This document shows, piece after piece, positions 1 through 6,194 of a DNA stretch of 6,487 nucleotides; position 1 is the first letter of the stretch, and the number at the start of each line of letters is the position of its first letter. The stretch comes from an uncultured Neisseria sp. (GTDB lineage Bacteria; Pseudomonadota; Gammaproteobacteria; Burkholderiales; Neisseriaceae). The notes beneath the pieces were generated by a model that worked only from the letters and a program-made list of their open reading frames with translations, searched no databases and was not told the DNA's origin. The stretch is taken from assembly GCA_927911515.1 (NCBI GenBank), contig CAKMQH010000005.1, forward strand, positions 1 through 6,487, given 5' to 3'. The translations under genes were made by a program, and so were the position numbers.

Positions 1-170
1 CAGTGGATAGGCGGGACGGCCGCGGTGGTCTCTAAGGTAACGGGTTCTTTGACGTTCAGGTACTGTTCGATCGGTTGCCAATCAATCACCTGGATCCAAC
101 TTCAATAGTGGGAAGCGGTCGATGTGTTTGGCAATCATGGCTTGGGCGGTTTGCTGGAAGAAGTGCTCAT
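1..170 (-). CDS. IS5-family transposase, N-terminal part, frame disrupted
   Basis: The ATG is at 170-168 on the minus strand. With three single-base corrections the translation reads as the N-terminus of the neisserial IS1106-type transposase: MSTFFQQTAQAMIAKHID, then WQPIEQYLN, then a basic stretch ending RPAYPL at the window edge. This is the helical DNA-binding (DUF772-type) domain that precedes the DDE catalytic domain; the catalytic part is outside the window. Compared with the inverted copy at the right end, one base is missing at about 163. Comparison with the family sequence as I remember it suggests an extra base at 92-93 and a missing base at about 54. The indels may be read errors or decay of this copy. 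The usual length is about 330 aa, so only the first sixth is visible. Confidence 0.75.
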
Positions 171-173
171 GAG

Positions 174-212
174 AAATCCCCTAAATGTCTTGGGTGGGAA
201 TTTAGGGGATTT
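174..212. repeat. Inverted repeat in the IS leader, left copy
   Basis: Two 12-bp perfect inverted arms (AAATCCCCTAAA at 174-185 and TTTAGGGGATTT at 201-212) flank a 15-base spacer, directly upstream of the transposase ATG at 170. In the mRNA the purine-rich GGGGA that would act as ribosome binding site lies in the start-proximal arm. The same structure is intact in the right copy at 6372-6410. Confidence 0.7.
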
Positions 213-253
213 TGGGGAATTTTGCAAAGGTCTCGTTCTGCTTGAAGTCATGC

Positions 254-296
254 AAAAGGTCTCTGAAATCCAAAATTGGGTTTCAGACGACCTTTT
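254..296 (-). terminator. DUS-containing terminator of tsaD
   Basis: An inverted repeat begins 15 bp past the tsaD stop: AAAAGGTC-TCTGAAA at 254-268 pairs with TTTCAGA-C-GACCTTTT at 281-296, leaving C288 bulged. The stem probably extends through 269-271/278-280 to a small AAAATT loop. The right arm holds a perfect uptake sequence (TTCAGACGACCT, 282-293); the left arm lacks one G of the motif. T-runs lie on both sides, so it could act in both directions. Paired uptake sequences as terminators are a known neisserial feature. Confidence 0.8.
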
Positions 297-310
297 TTCT
301 TTGTTCCGAA

Positions 311-1371
311 CTATTTCACAATATCCGACAGCGGCCAGCGCGGTTTGACGTTGAACGCGCCTACGGGCTGCCGCTCCTGCAACCTCATTGCGCCGGCAAA
401 GGCAATCATCGCGCCGTTGTCGGTGCAGTATTCCATGGGCGGGAAGCAGATTTTGATTTTTTTCTTCCTTAGGCTTGGGTTTGCCTTTTTCAGACAGCTT
501 TTTGACGCTCAGGCGGGAAAATTCGTCGCGCAGCTTCCAGTTTGCACCGACGCCGCCCGCGACGACCAAAGTTCTGAATCCGGTATCCAACAAGGCTTTT
601 TTGGCTTTGGCGGCGAGGACGTCAATCACCGCGTCTTGAAACGCGCGGCAGATGTCGTTGCGCGTTTGCTCGGGGATTTCGCCGCCGTTTTCGGCGCGGA
701 CTTTTTCGACGGCGGTCAGCACGGCGTTTCAAACCGGAGAAGCTCATCTGCAAATCGTGCGAATGGAGCATGGGGCGCGGAAACGAGAAAGCATCGGGGT
801 TGCCCAGTTTCGCCAGTTCGGACAGCTTCGCGCCGCCGGGTAGGGCAGCCCTAAGAGTTTGGCGGTTTTGTCGAACGCTTCGCCCGCCGCATCGTCGACG
901 CTTTCGCCCATCAGCGTGTAATCGCCAATGCCGCGCACTGCCATAAACTGCGTATGCCCGCCCGAAACCAGCAGGGCGACGAACGGAAATTCTGGTTTGT
1001 CGTCCGCCAAAAAGCGGGGAGAGCAAATGACCTTCGAGATGGTGGATGGGAATGACAGGTTTGTTCAAGGCAAACGCCAAGGCGTTGGCGTAGCCAGAAC
1101 CCGCCAGAAGCGCGCCGCCCAAGCCCGGCCCTTGGGTGTAGGCGACGGCATCGATGTCGTCGTATGAAACGCCCGCTTCCTGCAAACAGCCCTGCGTCAG
1201 CGGCACGACGCGGCGGATGTGGTCGCGGCTGGCAAGTTCGGGGACAACGCCGCCGTATTCGGCGTGCATCGCCATTTGGGTGTGAAGATGGTGGGCCAAC
1301 AGGCCGCGTTCGGTGTCGTAAAGTGCAACGCCCGTTTCATCGCAGGATGATTCGATTCCGAGTACCAACAT
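311..1371 (-). CDS. tsaD: tRNA N6-adenosine threonylcarbamoyltransferase TsaD (Gcp/YgjD), frameshifted
   Basis: TsaD acts with TsaB and TsaE in the cytoplasm to transfer threonylcarbamoyl from TC-AMP to A37 of ANN-decoding tRNAs (t6A). The start MLVLGIESSCDETGVALYD is the classic family N-terminus. The metal ligands H111 and H115 sit in HHLEGH, followed by LVSGGHTQ and ESVDDAAGEAFDKTAKLLGLPYP. The C-terminal CTDNGAMIA, which carries the third metal ligand Asp, and the ending PRWPLSDIVK appear only after correction. Four disruptions are visible: an extra base in the A5 run 1009-1013, a missing base at 838-840, about two missing bases at 723-729, and an extra base in the T7 run 457-463. Corrected length is 353 aa, normal for the family. 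A Trp replaces the usual Arg in GANRKLR (about 530). No strong Shine-Dalgarno precedes the ATG. Identity is certain; whether it is truly broken is not. TsaD is normally essential in bacteria, so read errors are the simpler explanation. Confidence 0.93.
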
Positions 1372-1377
1372 GGTTTG

Positions 1378-1389
1378 AGATCGTCTGAA
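1378..1389 (+). other. Variant DNA uptake sequence (one mismatch) in the tsaD leader
   Basis: AGATCGTCTGAA differs from the local uptake sequence AGGTCGTCTGAA at one base and lies 6 bp upstream of the tsaD ATG, where a ribosome binding site would be expected. It has no inverted partner nearby. Confidence 0.5.
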
Positions 1390-1403
1390 AATAAGGATGC
1401 GGT

Positions 1404-1409
1404 ATTTTA
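1404..1409 (-). promoter_or_regulatory. Possible -10 element for tsaD
   Basis: The minus strand reads TAAAAT about 32 bp upstream of the tsaD ATG, a 5/6 match to TATAAT. No convincing -35 lies 16-18 bp further upstream, so this is weak. It is the best candidate in the short gap between the receptor terminator and tsaD. Confidence 0.25.
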
Positions 1410-1456
1410 ACGGATTTCGGGCAGTGTTCGTAGTTCATTGCAGGTTTGCTATAACG

Positions 1457-1500
1457 AAAAGGTCTCTGAAACCCAAAAATCAGGTTTCAGACGACCTTTT
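1457..1500 (-). terminator. DUS-containing terminator of the TonB-dependent receptor
   Basis: AAAAGGTC-TCTGAAACC (1457-1473) pairs with GGTTTCAGA-C-GACCTTTT (1483-1500) around a loop of about nine bases. C1492 is bulged because the left arm lacks one G. The right arm contains a perfect uptake sequence (TTCAGACGACCT, 1486-1497). The hairpin starts 13 bp past the receptor stop codon and ends in a T4 run on the minus strand, as expected for an intrinsic terminator. It also separates receptor transcription from tsaD. Confidence 0.85.
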
Positions 1501-1513
1501 GCCAATGCTTTGA

Positions 1514-3610
1514 TCAGAAGCGGTAATTCACGCCCAAGGCAAACTCGCGGCCGCGCTCGTAGAAGGGCACGCGTCCGTTGCCGTCAGGGAAGCGTTGGCT
1601 GTGTGAACGGTATTGTTTGTTGCCGATGTTGTTGACGGCGAAGTTGACGTTCAGGTTGTCTTTTTTCAGCGGCTGCCAGTTGGCATAGATGTCGTGTACG
1701 CCGTAGCCTGATTTCTTGCCGTGTATCGTGCCTTGTCCGCGGGCGACGTCGGTGTATTTCACGCTTTGGGCGTAGCGGCCGCGCCAGCCGATTTCGAGTT
1801 TGGGGTTTTCAAACTGGTAAGACAGGCCGGTCAGCCATTGGCGGCCGGTGTTCCAGAAGGTGAACGAGCTTTCGTGGTCTTCCGCTTGAATCGGGCTTTC
1901 GCCGTAGTACATTTCGCCGTTCAGACGCGGTTTGACGTAGGACACGCCGGCGCGCGCGGTCAGGCCGCCCCAGCGGTAGGATGCGTCAAGTTCGTAGCCG
2001 TAGGTTTTGAGCGTGCCGCCGTTGTAAATCTTGCCGCGTTCGGTGATGGAGGCGGTGTTGTTGTTGATTTTTGCCCAACGATAGACGATGAGGTCTTTGA
2101 TGCGTTGGTGGAACACGCTGCCGCTGACGTTGAAGTTGTCGTTGCGCCATTTGAAGCCCAGTTCGGCGCGACGGGCGGTTTCGGCTTTGAGGTTGCTGTC
2201 CAAATCGGCGGCGGCGCCTGCGCGTTCGTTAGCCAACAGGGCTTCGTTCAGGCGGGGTGCACGGCTTGCCTGATTGAGGTTTGCCAAGAGGGAGAAGTTG
2301 TCGTTGATGTCCCAAATCGCGCCGATGCTGGGGTTGAGCTGGCCGTGCGACGCGCTTTGTTTGCTGGCGGCGTTGTATTTGAAATGGTCGTAACGCAGGC
2401 CGGTGGTCAGGGTAACGGGGTGCAGGTTCCAAATGCCTTCCGCGTACACGCCGTATTCGGCTTTCTTCTCTTTGTCGCGGTCATACAGGCCGAGAATCTT
2501 CAACCATGCGCCTTTGTCGGACGGCTCGGAGGTTTCGTGGCGGTAGTTGACGCCGTATTTCACCATGTGTCCGTCGCCGAAGGAGCTGGCGAGGTTCAGG
2601 TTGGCGCCGGTCGCTTTGATTTTGCTTAACTCAAGCTGGCCGATGGGAACGCCGCCTTGAGCCGTGCCGGAGGCATGGGCTTTCGGGGAAGGCGCGCCTT
2701 TAGGCGGCTTGGTGTCGTCGGTGTTGATTTGGAAGACGTTGGCGTCGATTTTGTCGAGGAAGCCAACGTTGCGGCCGCGGTATTCCAGATTGTAGGATTG
2801 CTCTTTTTGGTAAGTACCGTCCACGCCGACGTAGCTGTCAACGTTTTGGAACTCGGCTTTGTCGGTGCGGTTGCCTTTTTGGTATTCCTGACGGTAGGTC
2901 AGGCGGATGCCGTGGTCGTCGTTGAAGTCGTAGCCGAGTTTGGCGAGGTAGCTGTGCTGTTTCAGACGACTGCCGTGGTTGACATTGCCGTTGCCGTCTT
3001 TGTAGTCGCGGTTGTTGAGGAAGTTGCCTGCAAACAGGGCATCGAAGCCGTTTTGATAGCCGTAAACCGCCGCGTTGCCGGTTGAGCCTTTATTGCTGCT
3101 CAAGCCCGCGCCGAGTTTGAAACCGAAAGGTTTGCCGTCGGTCAGCAGGTCTTTCGCGTCAACCGTCGTTACGCGGATGGTACCGCCGACCGCGCCCAAG
3201 CCCGCGCTCGCCGCGCCCGTGCCTTTTTCGACGTTGATGCTTTTCACCAAAGCGGGGTCAAGCTGGAAGCGGCTTTGGTGGTGGAAAATTTTAGTGGATT
3301 GGCTGGTGCCGTCCACTTCCAAATTAATCTTGTCTTCGCCGACGCCGCGAATGCTGTAAAACTGCGCCACGCCGTTGCCGCCGCCGACATCCATGCCGAT
3401 TTGATCTTTCATGACTTGTTTCAAATCGGTCGAAGTTTCGCGGTCAAGCTGATTGCGCGTAACGCGGGTCGGTACGGCAGTACCGGTAACGACGACTTCT
3501 TTCAATTCGGCTGTTGCTTCGGGTTTGATATTTTCAGCATGGGCAAAGCCTGAAGACAGTGCCAGCACCATGACGCTGAAACGGAAGGCGGGGGAATGGG
3601 GGGATTTCAT
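1514..3610 (-). CDS. TonB-dependent outer-membrane receptor, FetA/FrpB-like
   Basis: Intact 698-aa TonB-dependent receptor that should import a ferric siderophore or similar iron ligand across the outer membrane. The start is set at 3610 rather than the in-frame ATG at 3637: 3610 has a strong Shine-Dalgarno and begins a good signal peptide (basic start, hydrophobic FRFSVMVLALSS, cleavage after AHA at residue 25); the upstream ATG has neither. ELKEVVVTG is a plausible TonB box. The plug (about residues 30-160) has VGGGNGVAQFYSIRGVG, HHQSRFQLDPALVKSINV and GAASAGLGAVGGTIR, resembling the FetA/FrpB plug as I recall it. The rest is a 22-strand-type barrel ending in NYRF, with the C-terminal Phe of outer-membrane proteins. 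A Pro/Gly/Ala-rich stretch near residues 298-318 looks like a variable surface loop. The ligand cannot be named; heme, xenosiderophore or another metal carrier are alternatives. No frame disruption over 2.1 kb. Confidence 0.93.
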   Translation of the reverse strand: MKSPHSPAFRFSVMVLALSSGFAHAENIKPEATAELKEVVVTGTAVPTRVTRNQLDRETSTDLKQVMKDQIGMDVGGGNGVAQFYSIRGVGEDKINLEVDGTSQSTKIFHHQSRFQLDPALVKSINVEKGTGAASAGLGAVGGTIRVTTVDAKDLLTDGKPFGFKLGAGLSSNKGSTGNAAVYGYQNGFDALFAGNFLNNRDYKDGNGNVNHGSRLKQHSYLAKLGYDFNDDHGIRLTYRQEYQKGNRTDKAEFQNVDSYVGVDGTYQKEQSYNLEYRGRNVGFLDKIDANVFQINTDDTKPPKGAPSPKAHASGTAQGGVPIGQLELSKIKATGANLNLASSFGDGHMVKYGVNYRHETSEPSDKGAWLKILGLYDRDKEKKAEYGVYAEGIWNLHPVTLTTGLRYDHFKYNAASKQSASHGQLNPSIGAIWDINDNFSLLANLNQASRAPRLNEALLANERAGAAADLDSNLKAETARRAELGFKWRNDNFNVSGSVFHQRIKDLIVYRWAKINNNTASITERGKIYNGGTLKTYGYELDASYRWGGLTARAGVSYVKPRLNGEMYYGESPIQAEDHESSFTFWNTGRQWLTGLSYQFENPKLEIGWRGRYAQSVKYTDVARGQGTIHGKKSGYGVHDIYANWQPLKKDNLNVNFAVNNIGNKQYRSHSQRFPDGNGRVPFYERGREFALGVNYRF
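2961..2970 (-). other. DNA uptake sequence (10-mer core) inside the receptor gene
   Basis: The minus strand reads GTCGTCTGAA, the core of the local uptake sequence, here within coding sequence and without the AG prefix. It encodes part of SRLKQH. Confidence 0.6.
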
Positions 3611-3612
3611 AA

Positions 3613-3622
3613 TTCTTCCTCT
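3613..3622 (-). promoter_or_regulatory. Ribosome binding site that decides the receptor start
   Basis: On the minus strand AGAGGAAGAA ends two bases before the ATG at 3610, placing GAGGA at normal distance. The alternative ATG at 3637 is preceded by AACGTAACCC, with no purine-rich tract, so translation almost certainly begins at 3610. Confidence 0.8.
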
Positions 3623-3662
3623 AGATGGGTTGTTCATGGGTTACGTTAATTTGAGAGTGCGT

Positions 3663-3692
3663 ATTCTAATATTAATTGATAATGATTTGCAA
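3663..3692 (-). promoter_or_regulatory. Probable receptor promoter with partial Fur-box match
   Basis: On the minus strand TTGCAA (3692-3687, 4/6 to the -35 consensus) and TAGAAT (3668-3663, 5/6 to the -10 consensus) are 18 bp apart, ending 52 bp upstream of the start. The spacer contains, on the plus strand, GATAATGAT (3678-3686), a perfect match to the first nine bases of the Fur consensus; the second half is poor. A Fur dimer here would cover the spacer, fitting iron repression of a receptor of this type. The surrounding DNA is markedly AT-rich. Fur control is inference. Confidence 0.5.
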
Positions 3693-3918
3693 AAAATTCT
3701 ATTTATTAAGAGAATATTAATCATATTTTAGAGATTGGGATTTGCTGATGTGCTTTAACCAAACTTGATGCAGACGGATTTCTAGAGTGCGGGCGATAGA
3801 GTTGATGCTTGGCGCGCGTCGTTTGAATGGGGCGGAAAGATTGGAGGGGAGGGAAAACCTGTTTTTTGAGGGAATATTTGTTGTGATGCAAATGCTTAGA
3901 TAAAAGAAAGGGGGATAG
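3693..3918. other. Intergenic stretch without recognisable gene
   Basis: This is the rest of the 353-bp gap between the receptor and the kinase. The first 40 bases are AT-rich and include AATATTAAT at 3713-3721, a repeat of the same 9-mer at 3668-3676 next to the receptor -10. The remainder is ordinary mixed sequence; I see no small ORF with a ribosome binding site, no tRNA and no uptake sequence. Confidence 0.5.
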
Positions 3919-3957
3919 AAAAAGGTCGTCTGAAAACGGATTTCAGACGACCTTTTT
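3919..3957 (-). terminator. Perfect inverted-DUS terminator of the two-component operon
   Basis: A perfect 17-bp stem pairs 3919-3935 (A5, then GGTCGTCTGAAA) with 3941-3957 (TTTCAGACGACC, then T5) around the five-base loop ACGGA. Each arm contains a full 12-mer uptake sequence (3923-3934 plus, 3942-3953 minus). It starts six bases past the kinase stop codon and has T-runs on both strands, so it can stop transcription in either direction. Confidence 0.92.
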
Positions 3958-3963
3958 GTTTGC

Positions 3964-5296
3964 TTAGTCTGCCCGGAGAAGCTGTTTGTTGAGTTCCGCC
4001 TGTATCAGCAGACCGTGGGCGAAGTTGCGGCTGTCGGCGAGGATGAGTTTGCCGCCGTAGCGTTTGGCGATGGCGTCGGCGATGGAGAGTCCGAGTCCGG
4101 TGCCTTGTTGTTCCGTGCCGAGTATGCGGTAGAAGGCGTCGGTTACGCGGCTGCGTTCGGCGGCGGGGATGCCGGGGCCGTCGTCTTCCACCCAGATGGT
4201 GAGGGTGGTCGGGGTCTCGCTGAAACCTATGTCGATGCGGCCGCCTGCGGGGGTGTAGCGGATGGCGTTGTCGGTGAAGGTTTTGATGAGGGTGTAGATT
4301 TCGGTGTCGTCGGCACGGATGCGCAGGTCGTTTTCAACGGCGACGCCGATGTCTTGCTGTTTGTTGAGGGCAAGGGGCATGAGTTCTTGCAGCACGCGGC
4401 GGAACTGGGCTTGCAGGCTGATGTCGGTCAGGTTGCGTTGGGTCTCGGAGCCTTGGGCGCGGGCGTGGGTCAGGAGCTGCTCGAGCAGGTAGCGGTTGCG
4501 CTGTATGCTTTGGAGAATGAGTCCGGTCTGTTCGCGGGCTTCGTCCGATTGGGGCAGTTTGGTGAGCCGTTCTGCCTGAAGGGAGAGGGCGGTCAGGGGG
4601 CTGCGCAGTTCGTGGGCGGCATCGGCGATGAAGCGTTGCTGGCGGCGGATGTTTTCGCCTGTGCGTTGCAGCAGTTGGTTGATGGCGGTAACGAAGCCTT
4701 GTATTTCGCTGGGCACGCCTTCTCCGTCCAGCGGCGAGAGGTCATCTGAACGGCGTTGTCCGAGGGAGGCGGAAAGGGTCTTAACGGGACGCATGGCGCG
4801 GTAGGTGATCCACACGGTCAGCAGGATCATGAGGGGCAGGGCGATGAGCAGCGGGAGGACGCTTTGGTAGGCGGCGGTGGCTGCAAGGTCGTCGCGGTAT
4901 TCGGTTTTCTTGGAGTACGGCGATTTTGCCTTGCGGGGTTTGGCGGATGTAGGCGCGGTATTCGTCGTCATCATCGTCATCGTCGTCGTCAACGCCGCCT
5001 TTGATGGTGTGGAATCCTTCGCCGAGTGTGTTGGACAACGGGACGGTGTCTTCTTGTCCGAATGTTTGGATGAGGATGTGGTTTTCGCTGCCTATTTGTG
5101 TGTAGTCGGTGGTTTTGGGGTTGATGTAGGCGGCGGTTTGGCGCAACAGGTCGTCCTGAAGCTCTTCGGCTTCATGGTAGGTTTGGTAATAGGAGAACGC
5201 GCCTGCGATGATGGACAAAGGCAGGAACATCAGTATCAGGGCGATGCTGATACGGACTTGCAGGGATTGTTTGAGGGTCTGGATAAAGTGATGCAT
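3964..5296 (-). CDS. Two-component sensor histidine kinase, QseC/PmrB-like, one frameshift
   Basis: Inner-membrane sensor kinase partnered with the regulator upstream. Corrected length is about 443 aa. Order: cytoplasmic start MHHFIQTLKQSLQVR, TM1 about 16-36, periplasmic loop about 37-145 with an uninterrupted D9 run at 103-111, TM2 (LPLLIALPLMILLTVW), a HAMP-like linker, then the H-box FIADAAHELRSPLTAL with phospho-acceptor His about residue 228, the N-box TDNAIRYTPAGG, DDGPGI and GTGLGLSI. All catalytic motifs are present. One extra base in the T4 run 4905-4908 (about residue 130) splits the frame; using three gives VLQETEYRDDLA. The frameshift separates the sensor half from TM2 and the catalytic half, so if real the kinase is dead. 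The start has an in-frame TAA 21 bases upstream and no clear Shine-Dalgarno, 76 bp after the regulator stop. The stimulus is unknown; QseC/PmrB relatives respond to metals, pH or signals. Confidence 0.88.
4739..4750 (+). other. Variant DNA uptake sequence (one mismatch) in the kinase gene
   Basis: AGGTCATCTGAA differs from the local uptake sequence at one base. It lies within the kinase linker coding region (RRSDDLS) and has no inverted partner. Confidence 0.4.
4964..4990 (-). repeat. Trinucleotide tract encoding nine consecutive aspartates
   Basis: Nine Asp codons (GAC and GAT mixed; plus strand GTC/ATC) lie in the kinase frame between Gly-Gly-Val and Glu-Tyr, at residues 103-111 of the periplasmic loop. 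The mixed codons make it less slippery than a pure repeat, but GTC x3 at 4982-4990 remains a pure sub-run. Confidence 0.9.
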
Positions 5297-5371
5297 AGTG
5301 TGTTTGGCGAGGCTGTTTTAGGTTTTGTTATTAATTATGGCATGGGCGGGCATGGATGCGCGGATTGAGGT

Positions 5372-5383
5372 TTCAGACGACCT
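5372..5383 (-). other. DNA uptake sequence overlapping the regulator stop codon
   Basis: The minus strand reads AGGTCGTCTGAA, a perfect 12-mer. In the corrected regulator frame GAG GTC GTC TGA encodes the last residues Glu-Val-Val and the stop, so the uptake sequence is the gene end. A 5-bp GAGGT/ACCTC inverted repeat (5367-5371/5380-5384) surrounds it, too weak to be a convincing terminator inside the operon. Confidence 0.8.
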
Positions 5384-6043
5384 CTTTTGCGACTAGCCAG
5401 CCTACGCCGCGTACGTTTTGGATGTGTTCTTTGCCGAGCTTTTTACGCAGGGCGTGGATGAGGAAATCGACGGCGTTGCTCTCGACTTCTTCGCCCAGCC
5501 GTAGATTTTGTCTTCAAGGTCGCTGCGGGAGAGGATGATGCCGGGGCGCATCATCAGGGCTTGGAGGACGGCAAATTCTTTGTTGCTCAGGAGGACGGGT
5601 TTGTCTTCTCCTTTGACTTCGACTTGGTAGGTGGCGGGGTTGAGGGTAAGTGCGCCGTTGGTCAGCAGGGTTTGGCTGTGGCCGCTGTGGCGGCGCAGGA
5701 CGGCGCGCATACGGGCTTGCAGCTCCGCCATGTCGAAGGGTTTGACGATGTAGTCGTCGGCGCCGCCGTCCAGCCCGTTGAGGCGGCTGTGGAGGTCGTC
5801 GCGGGCGGTTACGATGAGGACGGGGGTTTTGCTGCCTTCGTGTCGGATTTGGGTGAGAACATCCAACCCGTCTTTGCCGGGCAGTCCGAGGTCGAGCAGC
5901 AGCAAGTCGTAGTTCTGTGCCTGAAGGGCGGTAGAAACTTGGCTGCCGTTTTTGACCCAATCGACGGCATAGCCGCTGTCTTTGAGGTTGGCGGCTACGG
6001 CTTGGGCAATCATGTGGTCGTCTTCTGCAAGCAATACGCGCAT
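5373..6043 (-). CDS. OmpR/PhoB-type response regulator, QseB/PmrA-like, one frameshift
   Basis: Cytoplasmic DNA-binding response regulator, phosphorylated by the kinase encoded downstream. The receiver domain (about 1-115) has acidic residues D8-D9, phospho-acceptor D51 in LLLLDLGLPGKDG, T79 and K101 in IVKPFD. The C-terminal winged-helix (about 125-220) has LSNKEFAVLQALM, ILSRSDLEDKIYGW and, after correction, SNAVDFLIHALRKKLG and NVRGVGWLVAKEVV. A missing base in the C3 run 5494-5496 (expected four) shifts the frame just before the recognition helix; as written the protein ends at 5402 with a scrambled tail. Corrected length is 223 aa, typical for the family. The ATG at 6043 has a good Shine-Dalgarno (AAGGAG, 6055-6050). 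The SNAV...HALRKKLG recognition region resembles QseB more than PhoP. Target genes cannot be read from the window. It is the first gene of the operon. Confidence 0.9.
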
Positions 6044-6102
6044 GGTGTTCTCCTTAATTAATGGGAGGATAGCAGGGGAAAATTAGGAAGGGTTTAGCAG
6101 GA

Positions 6103-6144
6103 GGTCGTCTGAAAGGGATGGATGGTTTTCAGACGAGCTTTTTT
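6103..6144 (+). terminator. DUS-based terminator-like hairpin without an obvious gene
   Basis: GGTCGTCTGAAA (6103-6114) pairs with TTTTCAGACGAGC (6126-6138) with one mismatch (G to C in the right arm), followed by a T6 run and further T-rich sequence on the plus strand. The left arm is a perfect uptake sequence (6102-6113); the right arm has one change. The T-run orientation suits plus-strand transcription, yet no plus-strand gene lies upstream; it sits 60 bp upstream of the regulator start. Confidence 0.6.
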
Positions 6145-6194
6145 GTTGTTTTTTCCGTACTTTATCGGGTTCCTTCGGCGTGGGTTCTGCTTAG

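Larger units (their letters stand above)
1..234 (-). mobile_element. IS5-family (IS1106-like) insertion sequence, partial, 5' end
   Basis: Read on the minus strand this begins with the outer end GAGACCTTTGCAAAATTCCC, has a short untranslated leader with a 12-bp inverted repeat, and then the start of a transposase. The same sequence occurs inverted at 6350-6487. I recognise the encoded N-terminus as that of the abundant neisserial IS1106-type IS5-family element. The element runs off the left edge, so its far end is not visible. The exact outer boundary (234 or 235) is set by where the two copies stop matching; no target duplication can be checked. The end lies only 20 bp from the tsaD terminator. 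Confidence 0.85.

Noticed and set aside
457..463. T7 run in tsaD as a phase-variable switch
   Set aside because: Too short to be strongly slippery, and three other indels in the same gene would also have to be repaired.
276..854. Plus-strand open frame of 192 codons across the tsaD 3' half
   Set aside because: It is antisense to conserved TsaD sequence, starts inside the terminator and has no recognisable motif.
1721..2629. A 302-codon plus-strand open frame antisense to the receptor
   Set aside because: It is low-complexity (Val/Ala/Gly/Phe-rich), lacks a ribosome binding site and mirrors codon bias of the real gene on the other strand.
3635..3637. Upstream in-frame ATG for the receptor, adding nine residues
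   Set aside because: No Shine-Dalgarno, and it would put a polar extension before an otherwise ideal signal peptide; the ATG at 3610 has both a strong site and the peptide.
4015..4749. A 244-codon plus-strand open frame antisense to the kinase
   Set aside because: It is Gly/Ala/Val/Glu-rich without domain features; the opposite strand has unmistakable kinase motifs in the same place.
4964..4990. The GTC/ATC tract as a phase-variation switch
   Set aside because: Three-base units change residue number, not frame, so it cannot switch the gene off; only length variation is possible.
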